A stretch of 10,679 nt of DNA from NCBI GenBank assembly GCA_934277865.1, contig CAKQVW010000066.1:1-10679 (forward strand), written 5' to 3'. Of this stretch, positions 1 through 6,993 are shown in pieces. Every line of letters begins with the position of its first letter. Within the stretch, counting starts at the first letter, position 1. The notes beneath the pieces are model-generated. The model was not told the DNA's origin. It made no database searches and was given only the letters and a program-made list of their open reading frames with translations. Source of the DNA: an uncultured Pseudobdellovibrionaceae bacterium. GTDB taxonomy: Bacteria > Bdellovibrionota > Bdellovibrionia > Bdellovibrionales > JAMPXM01. Both the position numbers and the translations under genes were made by a program.

Positions 1-57
1 GATATTAGGCGAAAATGCGTTCGTAGCAGATGTGTCGATTGAGATTTGGAGTTTGAA
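1..57 (+). other. window edge, probable 3' end of an upstream gene
   Basis: This stretch is too short to assign. The frame starting at base 1 stops with TGA at 40-42, which would leave a 15-bp gap to the first ATG and fit the spacing in the rest of the operon. However, its 13 residues are Arg/Cys-rich and look non-coding. The frame starting at base 2 reads more like protein (begins ILGENAFVADVSIEI) but runs on to TGA at 101-103, inside the next gene. By analogy with Agl/Tol operons, a TolQ/ExbB/AglR-type gene is expected here. That is inference only. Confidence 0.3.
48..51 (+). promoter_or_regulatory. ribosome binding site deciding the start of the first ExbD/TolR gene
   Basis: GGAG lies 6 bases before the ATG at 58. 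A TTG at 46 is in frame and would add four residues (MEFE), but no good Shine-Dalgarno sequence precedes it, and using it would place GGAG inside the coding region. The ATG at 58 is therefore preferred. Confidence 0.7.
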
Positions 58-513
58 ATGGCTAAGGGCAAAAAGAAGGGGTTGGACTTTTCTATCGAGC
101 TGATCCCTGTGATCTCGCTGATGTCGGTTTGTATCTGCTTTCTCCTTTTGACGGCAGTTTGGGTTCAGGTTGGATCTATCAACGTGAAGCAGGCTGTTGG
201 TGGTCAACCGGCCAGTGAGACGCAGAAAAAACCCACGCTGTGGGTGGCGTTAGACGGAAAAGGATCGGCCTCTTTTGAAGTACGCGATTCTCGGGTCCCC
301 GCGCGTCTTCAGCGTCTTAAGGTCCAAGGCGTCGATGGCAAACCGGACTTAGAAAAAATTAAAGAATTGATCAGTGATCTTCGAGTTGCTGAACCGGCTC
401 TCGTCACGGCTCTAATTCAACCGGATGGACAAGCTGTTTATGAGCACATCATCGACGTCATGGATTCGTTCAAAAGGAACGGTGTCATCGACCTCGGTGT
501 AACGCCGCTTTGA
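58..513 (+). CDS. ExbD/TolR-family protein lacking the membrane Asp (AglQ/AglS-like)
   Basis: Predicted 151-residue bitopic inner-membrane protein. It has a short Lys-rich cytoplasmic N-terminus (MAKGKKKG), one membrane helix at about residues 15-37, and a periplasmic domain at about 55-151. The periplasmic domain shows the ExbD/TolR pattern, ending with strand-helix-strand around IQPDGQAVYEHIIDVMDSF and NGVIDLGV. In this family two TolR-type chains sit within a TolQ/ExbB pentamer and use proton flow to move. The essential Asp normally sits in a P-x-I-D segment near the start of the helix. Here the matching segment is PVIS, so Ser20 replaces it, and no other acidic residue lies in the helix core. 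Two Cys (25 and 27) lie in the helix. The 455-bp reading frame is intact. A similar gene follows 16 bp downstream, suggesting a hetero-pair like AglQ/AglS of Myxococcus. Family assignment is firm; the specific orthologue is not. Confidence 0.87.
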   Translation: MAKGKKKGLDFSIELIPVISLMSVCICFLLLTAVWVQVGSINVKQAVGGQPASETQKKPTLWVALDGKGSASFEVRDSRVPARLQRLKVQGVDGKPDLEKIKELISDLRVAEPALVTALIQPDGQAVYEHIIDVMDSFKRNGVIDLGVTPL

Positions 514-529
514 TGTAGGTAGGTTAAAG

Positions 530-1024
530 ATGTTGAATTCAAGTATTGTTAAAGATCGAGCGATGGTGAGCATCATCGGGGCTTCCTCGGTTCTTGCTCC
601 TTCGGATGCCAATCGAAAAAAAGGAATCAACTCCGAGCTCCTGCTGACGGCTCTCATTGATGCGTTTTCAATTTTGATTGTTTTCTTGTTGATGAGCTTC
701 TCGTCCACTGGCGATCTTTTGTCGCTAAGCAAGGACATGGAACTTCCGACGGCGGGTGGAGAACAGCTCGAGCGATATCCGGTCGTGAAGTTCGAATCGG
801 GAAAGTATTTTATCGAAAGCAAAGAAGTCACATCGAATGATCTGGTACAGGCACTCCTCGACTTACGAAAGTCACATCAGGAGATGCGTGCAGGGGAAGA
901 GTATCCAGGAATTCTGACGGTTCAAGCGGACCGTCGAGTTAAGTTCGAGCAACTCAGTGCGATCGTTCAGGCATCTGCTCAGGCGGGCTTTGGAGATATT
1001 AAGTTCGCTGTTCTGATGAAATAG
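530..1024 (+). CDS. ExbD/TolR-family proton-channel subunit with conserved Asp (AglQ/AglS-like)
   Basis: Predicted 164-residue bitopic inner-membrane protein. The cytoplasmic N-terminus is about 35 residues, longer than in typical ExbD, with a basic RKK patch at 29-31. The membrane helix is at about 37-57, and the periplasmic domain at about 60-164 ends in the family's strand-helix-strand (LTVQADRRVKFEQLSAIVQ, then IKFAVLMK). Asp44, in the segment TALIDAF, matches the proton-carrying Asp of ExbD/TolR and of AglQ. An AGG at 521-523, 6 bases before the ATG, supports the start. The gene lies 16 bp after the Asp-less paralogue and 22 bp before the large TPR gene. It is inferred to be the proton-responsive member of a hetero-pair that, with a TolQ-type protein, energises the machinery encoded downstream. 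Confidence 0.92.
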   Translation: MLNSSIVKDRAMVSIIGASSVLAPSDANRKKGINSELLLTALIDAFSILIVFLLMSFSSTGDLLSLSKDMELPTAGGEQLERYPVVKFESGKYFIESKEVTSNDLVQALLDLRKSHQEMRAGEEYPGILTVQADRRVKFEQLSAIVQASAQAGFGDIKFAVLMK

Positions 1025-1046
1025 AACTGTTTAAGGGGGGCGACAG

Positions 1047-4000
1047 ATGTCGCGGGATTTGACTACTCGGTTTCTTAAGCTTCGAACTTTCGCTCTGAGC
1101 GAAGGTTTTAGGACCTTCATTGCTTCAATAGTTGCTTTGTCCACTCTTGGAGGCGGCGAGGCTCACGCTCAGCTGGCAGACAAAGCGACTCGCGATCTTC
1201 TGATTCAGAAACTGACTCAAGTTTATGCGACCTTGGCGCCGGCCGACTCTGCACGAACGGCGCTAACGCTTCGCCTCGCGGACTTGCACGCGGAGCGCGC
1301 TCGTCAGGACGCGATGGCTGAACTGCAGAACGGCTGTACGGTGTGCAACGCAGGCAAAGAAGACCGTCAAAAGGCACTGCGGTATTATCAAGAGGTGCTT
1401 CCGAAGTTAAACGATCAGCAAGTAGCGAAAGTCCTGCCTCAGGTCGGTCACCTTTATCAGATGACAGGTCAGGAGAAACTTGCAGTCGAAGCCTACGAAA
1501 GAGTCATTCGAGAAGGAAAACAGCCAGAGGCGATCGCGGAAGCTCACTTAGCGCTTGCTGAATTGGCGTTTAAAAAGCGGGATTACTCGCAGGCCAAAAC
1601 TAATTATCTCAAAGTCCTCGCGATTCCTCAGGCGAGTTCAAAGGGATTGGCTGCTTATCGTGTTGCGTGGTCCGATTTTAACCAGGGCAATCTTGATCCA
1701 GCGATTGAAGGGCTTAAAAAGGTTTTAACTACACCGGAGCTCTCGTCGCGGTCGGCGACTGGTGGAGTTGTGCAGGTAGATAAACAATTTCAAGAAGAAG
1801 TGTCGCGAGATTTAGCAACGTTCCTCGCGCGTCGTTCGGTGTCCACGGAAGACGCAAAACTTCTCTACGAACTTAGCCCAGATACGGCAAAGCTTCCCAA
1901 TCTGATTTATCTGGCGGGAGAAGTGGAGCGCCTTGGGCAAGTAAAGGCAGCGGTCGACCTTTGGCGGTTCTCTCAGGAGCGGCAGTCAAAACCACGTGCA
2001 AAGGTGGAAGGTCATTTGCGTATCGCGCAATTGGAAATGGAACTGAAAAACTCGAAGGCTGCTGGCCAAGAGTTTGATTTGGCCATGAACCTCTGGGGCG
2101 GTGCAATTGGACAAGCAGAAGATGATCAAGCAAAAGAGATGAAAGCGCGTCTGCGCAAACTCGTTTTAGATTGGAACCGTCAAGAAAAGAAGGCTCCATC
2201 TGACGAACTGGCCGCGGCTTATCGCGTTTATCTCAAAACATTCCCGCAAGAAGCTGACATGACTCTTTGGTCTGCACAGGTCAGTCGTGAGCGGAAGGAA
2301 TATGCAGACGCTGTGTCGCTGTACAATAAGGGCGCGGAGCTCTACTCACAGCTGGCAAAAGTTTCGGCTAAGCCCGACGAGAAGAAAGTTGCGACAGAAG
2401 GTCTTGAAAACTCGCTTCTCGGGGCGATCGAGACTGCGGAAATCTCGAAGGACTCAACGCTCTTGATGTCGGCGTATGATTCCTATCTGGCCCTTTCGTT
2501 AGATAAAAAACGTGAGATCGAGGTCCTTTACCAAAAAGCCAACATCTCCTACCAGAAACAGGACTACGCTGTTGCTGCGGAAAAGATGCGTGAGATTGCT
2601 TATCTTACGAGCGCGAAGTCACCAGATGCGCTTAAAATTCGTATGCAGGCGGCAGACTTGGCGCTGGATTCACTCGTGATCTTGAAAGACGACGAGAAAA
2701 TCGAAAAGTGGGCCAAAGACTTTGCTGGTCTTTTTCCGAAAGAGGCTTCCGATTACGCAAAAGTTGCTCGCAAGTCGGTTCTAACTCAGGCCGCAGCACT
2801 TGCTTCGGTGTCTGAACCTTCAGCTGCGCCAGACTTCGAACGGGCTTGGCAGGTGTTGGCTCGCTTTGAGCTTGCGACATCAACGCCTGAAGACAAAATT
2901 GCGTATTTCAAAAACCGTTTGGTTTTGGCTGAAAAAACGAAGCGTTTTGCGGAAGCTCGTGATTCGGCAGAACAGCTTATTAAGCTTCCTGGTGTGACGG
3001 TTGAAGATCGTCAATTTGCGCTTTCAAGAAAGGCGTGGTTGGCGGAATTGATTTTGGATTTTGATTCGGCGCTATTGGCGACTGAGCAAATTCAAGCGAC
3101 GAAAGATGTTCCTGAAGATCAGCGCTTGCTGAAACTCGCGATGTATGCCGATCTCGCTAACCGCGATACCAAGCCCTACCTTGCTAAATATCTCGGTGTT
3201 TCGCGCGATGAAGATCGGACTATCACCATTGCGAGTCAGCTCGTTCGGGAATCTAAGGATCCTTTGAAGGAGCTTGAAAAACAAAGAGCAACTCTGCTTA
3301 AGAAACCAGAAGTCTACGCTCGCTTGGCACTTGAGATCGCGGCTAAACTTGGGAATTCAGATGTGGCGAAAGCGGCTTTGGCTCAAAAAGGTGTTGTCGG
3401 CACCGAAGCCGGCCGTTTGCTTGCTCGCATGGTAATTTTGGATGAAGCCCAAGGCATTAAGGCGAAGTTCAGCGCTCACGTCGTGGACGGTTCGAATCAA
3501 AAGAAGCTGGCCCAGACGCTGAAGGCTCGAATCGCGATGATCGAAGCTCTGGAGAAAATTGCTTCGCGAGCAGTCGAAAGCGGGGAGTGGACAGCGCAGC
3601 TATCGACGCTTGATCTTTTGGGCAAAGAATCCGAACGATTTTATTCGGAAATTTTGTCTCTGCCGGTACCAGCTGGTTTAAGTGCAGAGGACGAGCAGCA
3701 GTATCTTGCTCTTCTTTCGCAGCAGGCAGCTCCTTATCAGATCAAATCGCAAGACGTAAAAAAGAAGGTTGAAGAGTTCTGGTCTAACAAGTCGGCTGTT
3801 GCCGCACTTGAGGCCTCCTTGGTTTCTTCGACAGGCGCTCTACGAGCGCTCGTAGTGAAGGAAGTTGGGCTTTTGGCGGCGATTGCTCCGGAGGCAATTA
3901 AGCCTCAGCTAGACGCACTGGCCGCCCGGCCGGAGGCCAACGCTGAAATCCAGCCTAACCTAGCTGAAATCGAGAAGGCACGCCAGGCGGTTCGCGAAAG

Positions 4001-4139
4001 CCCGCTGAGTGTCGAAAAGCTAAACGCTCTTCTGCAGCTTGAGCGTCAAGCAGGTCGAGTTTCAATGGTCTCTTATCTTGAAGGGCGTATTCAAACGGTT
4101 GGGTCAAATGAGTCGGGCGCGAAAGAAGGTGCGAAATGA
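1047..4139 (+). CDS. large exported TPR protein, gliding-machinery type (GltD/AgmU-like)
   Basis: Predicted 1030-residue exported helical-repeat protein. The signal peptide has a long basic n-region and a hydrophobic core near residues 24-36, with likely cleavage after Ala41 (AHA|Q). TPR-like helical pairs are clearest at about 133-157 (LYQMTGQEKLAVEAYERVI), 164-195 and 201-228. The rest, to residue 1030, is almost wholly Ala/Leu/Glu/Lys-rich alpha-solenoid. The only cysteines are Cys97 and Cys100 (GCTVCNAG), before the first clear TPR. A strong AAGGGGGG at 1033-1040 sets the start. No enzymatic motif is visible. In the Myxococcus Glt system the periplasmic TPR protein GltD/AgmU is similarly large, so a periplasmic scaffold linking the inner-membrane motor to outer-membrane parts is the likely role. 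TPR sequences diverge quickly, so orthology is tentative. The next gene overlaps by ATGA, implying coupled translation. Confidence 0.83.
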   Translation: MSRDLTTRFLKLRTFALSEGFRTFIASIVALSTLGGGEAHAQLADKATRDLLIQKLTQVYATLAPADSARTALTLRLADLHAERARQDAMAELQNGCTVCNAGKEDRQKALRYYQEVLPKLNDQQVAKVLPQVGHLYQMTGQEKLAVEAYERVIREGKQPEAIAEAHLALAELAFKKRDYSQAKTNYLKVLAIPQASSKGLAAYRVAWSDFNQGNLDPAIEGLKKVLTTPELSSRSATGGVVQVDKQFQEEVSRDLATFLARRSVSTEDAKLLYELSPDTAKLPNLIYLAGEVERLGQVKAAVDLWRFSQERQSKPRAKVEGHLRIAQLEMELKNSKAAGQEFDLAMNLWGGAIGQAEDDQAKEMKARLRKLVLDWNRQEKKAPSDELAAAYRVYLKTFPQEADMTLWSAQVSRERKEYADAVSLYNKGAELYSQLAKVSAKPDEKKVATEGLENSLLGAIETAEISKDSTLLMSAYDSYLALSLDKKREIEVLYQKANISYQKQDYAVAAEKMREIAYLTSAKSPDALKIRMQAADLALDSLVILKDDEKIEKWAKDFAGLFPKEASDYAKVARKSVLTQAAALASVSEPSAAPDFERAWQVLARFELATSTPEDKIAYFKNRLVLAEKTKRFAEARDSAEQLIKLPGVTVEDRQFALSRKAWLAELILDFDSALLATEQIQATKDVPEDQRLLKLAMYADLANRDTKPYLAKYLGVSRDEDRTITIASQLVRESKDPLKELEKQRATLLKKPEVYARLALEIAAKLGNSDVAKAALAQKGVVGTEAGRLLARMVILDEAQGIKAKFSAHVVDGSNQKKLAQTLKARIAMIEALEKIASRAVESGEWTAQLSTLDLLGKESERFYSEILSLPVPAGLSAEDEQQYLALLSQQAAPYQIKSQDVKKKVEEFWSNKSAVAALEASLVSSTGALRALVVKEVGLLAAIAPEAIKPQLDALAARPEANAEIQPNLAEIEKARQAVRESPLSVEKLNALLQLERQAGRVSMVSYLEGRIQTVGSNESGAKEGAK

Positions 4140-4405
4140 GTTCGGTAACACGGATTATGCTGACAGTTTTTGCTGCGATACTCGTGTCTGCGATTGTAGG
4201 GGAGGTTGCGCTCGCTCAAGAGCAGAACACGGCGAAAAAGAAGAAAACGACTGAAGTCAGTTTCGACGACGTCTTGGTTCAAGGTAAGTACCACTTTTCG
4301 GATGAAGCCGTGACGACTGTTGAAGACGACAAAATATTGGATGCGCTCTTGGGAGTTCGGACGGACTTCAAGGACCGCATTAAAAAATCCACGGCACGTC
4401 AGTAA
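4136..4405 (+). CDS. small exported protein of unknown function, translationally coupled
   Basis: Predicted 89-residue protein whose ATG overlaps the stop of the large TPR gene (ATGA at 4136-4139), so translation is probably coupled. It has a Sec signal peptide with hydrophobic core at about residues 8-22 and probable cleavage after Ala27 (ALA|Q), leaving about 62 mature residues. The mature part opens with a Lys cluster (AKKKKT), then an acidic/aromatic stretch (VSFDDVLVQGKYHF), and ends in a charged amphipathic helix (LDALLGVRTDFKDRI). There are no Cys and no enzyme motif. I do not recognise a named family. Small proteins of this layout often sit next to AgmX/PglI-type genes in myxobacterial and Bdellovibrio clusters, so a small periplasmic partner of the TPR protein or of the next gene is a reasonable inference. 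An alternative is an uncleaved N-terminal anchor. Confidence 0.75.
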   Translation: MSSVTRIMLTVFAAILVSAIVGEVALAQEQNTAKKKKTTEVSFDDVLVQGKYHFSDEAVTTVEDDKILDALLGVRTDFKDRIKKSTARQ

Positions 4406-4432
4406 GTTAGGAACCTTTAAGAGGATAGATTT

Positions 4433-5599
4433 ATGGAAGCACAGCGATCTCAGGTGAAGTACTCGTTGGAAAATCTCGAAGGGGTTCATGTTCGCACACT
4501 TGCGGTGCCAGAAACAGACTCAGACACGCTGTCCGTTGTTCGCAGGTACGACACGAAAAGGATCGAGTTGGTGACGTCGACCTCACCTCTTGAGTCAAAA
4601 AAGGTTCGGTATGATTTACTAGGAACTTTTAAACGTGAAGGTCTTGCCAGCGGACAGGTACAAATCGAGGGCGTCGGCCGGTTAGTGGAAATCGCTTCTG
4701 GTTCGACTGTCCCTGTTATTCGAAACGAGTCTGTCTCTCTTGATTCAGGTCGCGATTGGAAGCGGGCGCTGGCTGGAGTGTTTGTCGCAATGTCTGTCCT
4801 GATGGGCGGGCTACTCAGTATTCCACAGCCGGAAAAGTTTCTTGAAGAAGAAATTAAGCAGCAGGTCGTTCAGATCGTGAAGACAGTTAAAGTGAAGCCT
4901 GTGCCAGTCCAGGCGAATGTCGTTGATAGCCGTGTTTCGGCGGTTCGCGAAAATGTGACTCCCACAACTAAAACAGCTTCGATTAAGCGAATGGGCGCGT
5001 TGGCTGTATTTGGATCGATGAAATCAGGATCGCAAAAAGGTGGCGTCAACCTTGGCGCGGTAAATACGACTGCTGGTCCAGGCCTTGGCGGAACTGCTGG
5101 ATCGGGCGGAGTTCAAACGTCGATCTATGGCAAGGGCCTAGTTGCGGCTCCACTTGGTGCTGGCGGTAACATGCAGGGTGGCGGTGGCTACGGCACAAAA
5201 GGGAAAGGTGGCGGACAGGCTGGTTATGGCCAGATTTCTCTTGTTGGCTCTGCTGGTACGGCTCCGATTCCACTTGGTCGCGAGGCCATCATTGGCGGCG
5301 GACTCGATCGAGATCTCATTGCTGACGTCATCAATCGCAACCTTGGCCAGGTTCGATTCTGCTATGAGCAAGGTCTTCAAGGAGATCCTGCATTGGCTGG
5401 CCGTGTGGCTGTCGACTTTGTGATCGGCGGAAACGGACAGGTCAAAGCGGCCTCAGTTGGATCAACGACTTTGAACTCGAAAATTGTTGAAGATTGCATC
5501 CTGCTTCGTTTGAAAACTTGGAAGTTCCCACTCCCTGAGGGTGGGGCAGATGTGAAGGTCTCTTATCCATTCGCTTTGCGCCGAACAGGCCAAGGTTAA
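4433..5599 (+). CDS. AgmX/PglI C-terminal-domain TonB-like trans-periplasmic protein (GltG/GltJ-like)
   Basis: Predicted 388-residue inner-membrane protein. Residues 1-110 form a cytoplasmic, strand-rich domain of unclear type; I see no zinc-ribbon Cys pairs, GYF motif or convincing FHA motif. One membrane helix lies at about 111-130. A charged, coiled stretch at 135-160 (EEEIKQQVVQIVKTVKVK) precedes a Gly-rich linker at about 199-290. The C-terminal domain at about 287-384 matches the AgmX/PglI tail: NRNLGQVRFCYEQGL, then RVAVDFVIGGNGQV, then VEDCILLRLKTWKFPLPEGG and a final VSYPFAL. Cys310 and Cys355 are placed to form its disulphide. In Myxococcus, GltG and GltJ share this layout and are thought to carry motor force across the periplasm, much as TonB does. 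AAGAGGA at 4419-4425 supports the start. Domain call is firm; whether it is GltG- or GltJ-like is not. Confidence 0.92.
   Translation: MEAQRSQVKYSLENLEGVHVRTLAVPETDSDTLSVVRRYDTKRIELVTSTSPLESKKVRYDLLGTFKREGLASGQVQIEGVGRLVEIASGSTVPVIRNESVSLDSGRDWKRALAGVFVAMSVLMGGLLSIPQPEKFLEEEIKQQVVQIVKTVKVKPVPVQANVVDSRVSAVRENVTPTTKTASIKRMGALAVFGSMKSGSQKGGVNLGAVNTTAGPGLGGTAGSGGVQTSIYGKGLVAAPLGAGGNMQGGGGYGTKGKGGGQAGYGQISLVGSAGTAPIPLGREAIIGGGLDRDLIADVINRNLGQVRFCYEQGLQGDPALAGRVAVDFVIGGNGQVKAASVGSTTLNSKIVEDCILLRLKTWKFPLPEGGADVKVSYPFALRRTGQG
5027..5302 (+). repeat. Gly-rich low-complexity linker in the TonB-like protein
   Basis: About 90 codons (residues 199-290) rich in GGN, with imperfect GG, GxGG and YGxKGKG units. 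The DNA repetition follows from Gly codons rather than an independent repeat element. An extended linker here would let the C-terminal domain reach from the inner membrane towards the outer membrane. Confidence 0.7.
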
Positions 5600-5603
5600 G
5601 GAG
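5599..5603 (+). promoter_or_regulatory. ribosome binding site for the outer start of the lipoprotein gene
   Basis: AGGAG overlaps the stop codon of the preceding gene (TAA at 5597-5599) and lies 8 bases before the ATG at 5612. It is the strongest local site and implies coupled re-initiation. Confidence 0.65.
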
Positions 5604-5611
5604 AGATTGCC

Positions 5612-6970
5612 ATGAATTTTGGATTTGAGAATTTGGGGAAGAAAAAGGGGACTCAGATGTCAGTCAAAGCATACACGAAACTCAGTTTTTCGGGTCGGAT
5701 CGCGATGGTCGCATTAGCGGCGGTCTTGATGTCGGCGTGCTCCTTCAATCAAGATCCGTTCGAAGAAAAATCTGAACAGATCAAAAACGGTATCCCGCCG
5801 GAGCTCGCTAAGGAACCACCTCTTCCAAAACCTTTGGCGAGTGATGCGCTTCGTATCGACACGCTGGACTTCTACACCTTCAAAGAAGAAGTCGAAGGTG
5901 AGATTCAGATTTCTGGTCGTGTGTCGTCAGCGAATCCGCAGTTTGACCTTTCTATCGACTCCAACAGTCTCAAAGACTTTCCAGGAGCGGTGTTTGATCC
6001 AAAGACCGGTGTTTTTAAGTGGACACCGCCTCGTGGGTCGACGGGAGCTGAGTACGGTCTTCCGAAGCGTCTTGTTGTGCGTTTGACGGCGCCTTCACCA
6101 GTTGGGGGAGCAATCATCGGCACGACCAAGGCGATCTTGGTCTACGTGACTCGTTCGGAAGTGGACCCTGAGATTCTTTCCGTCGATGACTTAGTGAAGT
6201 TGCCAGTTCGCGAAGGCGAGCTTCGTAAGTTCACAGTCGTCGTTCGCGATCCTGACTCGATCGATGCGGACGGTCTCCGTCCTCGTTTGGTGGCAGTGCC
6301 TTCGGCTCGTGGACCGGCCGATATTTCAGGATTGATCTACATGCAGGAGCCATCATTCTCCGAGCCAAATCCGGTTCAAGATCCGATGGACAAGAAGAAG
6401 TGGACATTCAAGATGGTTCTCGATTTGCGCGCGCCGGCTGGCGATATGCGTGGTCGTGATTTCACCCGCATCCAAGATCGCTTCAAGTTTGGTCTTCAGG
6501 TTGTCTCGCGCTTCGGTCGGATGGGCATGAAGAGCGATGGTGAGGCACAGATCTGGACAGAGGTTATGAAACCTGAAGTCAGCTGGTTTGATCCGATGAC
6601 TGTTGTCGGCGGCCAGGAAAACCTGATTCAGTTCACAGTTTATGATCCGTATGCAGAGGGCTCACTTTCGATCAATCTGCTGACACGTATCGATCTTGAA
6701 CTCCCCGGTCCAGCGGTTTGGAAGTGTATTCTGTCGTCGCGCGAAGGAAACCTCCTTTGCAAACTGAACTGGAAGCCCGTGGGTGCGACAAAGCCCGAAT
6801 ACGCCGTGGAGTTTGAAGTCATCAACAAGAGCAAAATTCCTGGCGATATCAAGGTTCAAAAGGAAACATTCCGTCGCGTCCTCCGTGTGATTCAACCGAG
6901 CACTCCGGCAGCGCCACCTGTTGTGGCTCCTGCTCCTTCGACACCGGCGCCAACGTCGGCGGTTAACTAA
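5612..6970 (+). CDS. large lipoprotein with Ig/cadherin-like beta-sandwich segment
   Basis: Predicted 452-residue lipoprotein. A hydrophobic core at about 29-40 leads to the lipobox LMSAC, with acylated Cys43 followed by Ser; by the enterobacterial Lol rule this favours the outer membrane. The rest is strand-rich. Residues about 105-140 resemble a putative Ig/cadherin-like repeat (GAVFDPKTGVFKWTPP), and two further beta-rich blocks lie at 200-320 and 325-430. Cys372 and Cys383 are the only other Cys and could pair. The tail at 428-452 is Pro/Ala/Thr-rich. Two starts are possible. I use 5612 because AGGAG precedes it and the 12-bp gap suits the operon. An in-frame ATG at 5657 (437 residues) also has AAGGGG and gives a more usual 28-residue signal. 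The likely role is an outer-membrane lipoprotein partner of the neighbouring barrel. No named family is recognised with certainty. Confidence 0.85.
   Translation: MNFGFENLGKKKGTQMSVKAYTKLSFSGRIAMVALAAVLMSACSFNQDPFEEKSEQIKNGIPPELAKEPPLPKPLASDALRIDTLDFYTFKEEVEGEIQISGRVSSANPQFDLSIDSNSLKDFPGAVFDPKTGVFKWTPPRGSTGAEYGLPKRLVVRLTAPSPVGGAIIGTTKAILVYVTRSEVDPEILSVDDLVKLPVREGELRKFTVVVRDPDSIDADGLRPRLVAVPSARGPADISGLIYMQEPSFSEPNPVQDPMDKKKWTFKMVLDLRAPAGDMRGRDFTRIQDRFKFGLQVVSRFGRMGMKSDGEAQIWTEVMKPEVSWFDPMTVVGGQENLIQFTVYDPYAEGSLSINLLTRIDLELPGPAVWKCILSSREGNLLCKLNWKPVGATKPEYAVEFEVINKSKIPGDIKVQKETFRRVLRVIQPSTPAAPPVVAPAPSTPAPTSAVN
5642..5650 (+). promoter_or_regulatory. alternative internal ribosome binding site of the lipoprotein gene
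   Basis: A purine run ending in AAGGGG lies 6 bases before the in-frame ATG at 5657. Starting there would remove the 15-residue extension and give a standard lipoprotein signal peptide beginning MSVKAYTK. Confidence 0.45.
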
Positions 6971-6993
6971 AGTTTGAGAGAATGGGGATTGAT

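Noticed and set aside
412..831. 139-codon minus-strand frame spanning the two TolR genes
   Set aside because: It covers the junction and membrane segments of two recognised genes and has no recognisable protein features of its own.
1343..1561. 72-codon plus-strand frame inside the large TPR gene
   Set aside because: Ser/Arg-rich alternative frame with no ribosome site, fully inside a well-supported gene.
5027..5302. GG-rich repetitive DNA as a possible tandem repeat or phase-variable element
   Set aside because: The units are irregular and explained by Gly codons of a protein linker. There is no long homopolymer or perfect repeat that would slip.
5527..5545. 7-bp GC-rich hairpin (CCCACTC / GGGTGGG with one G-T pair)
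   Set aside because: It encodes the conserved PLPEGG turn of the AgmX/PglI domain, has no T-run after it and lies 50 bp before the stop, so it is not a convincing terminator.
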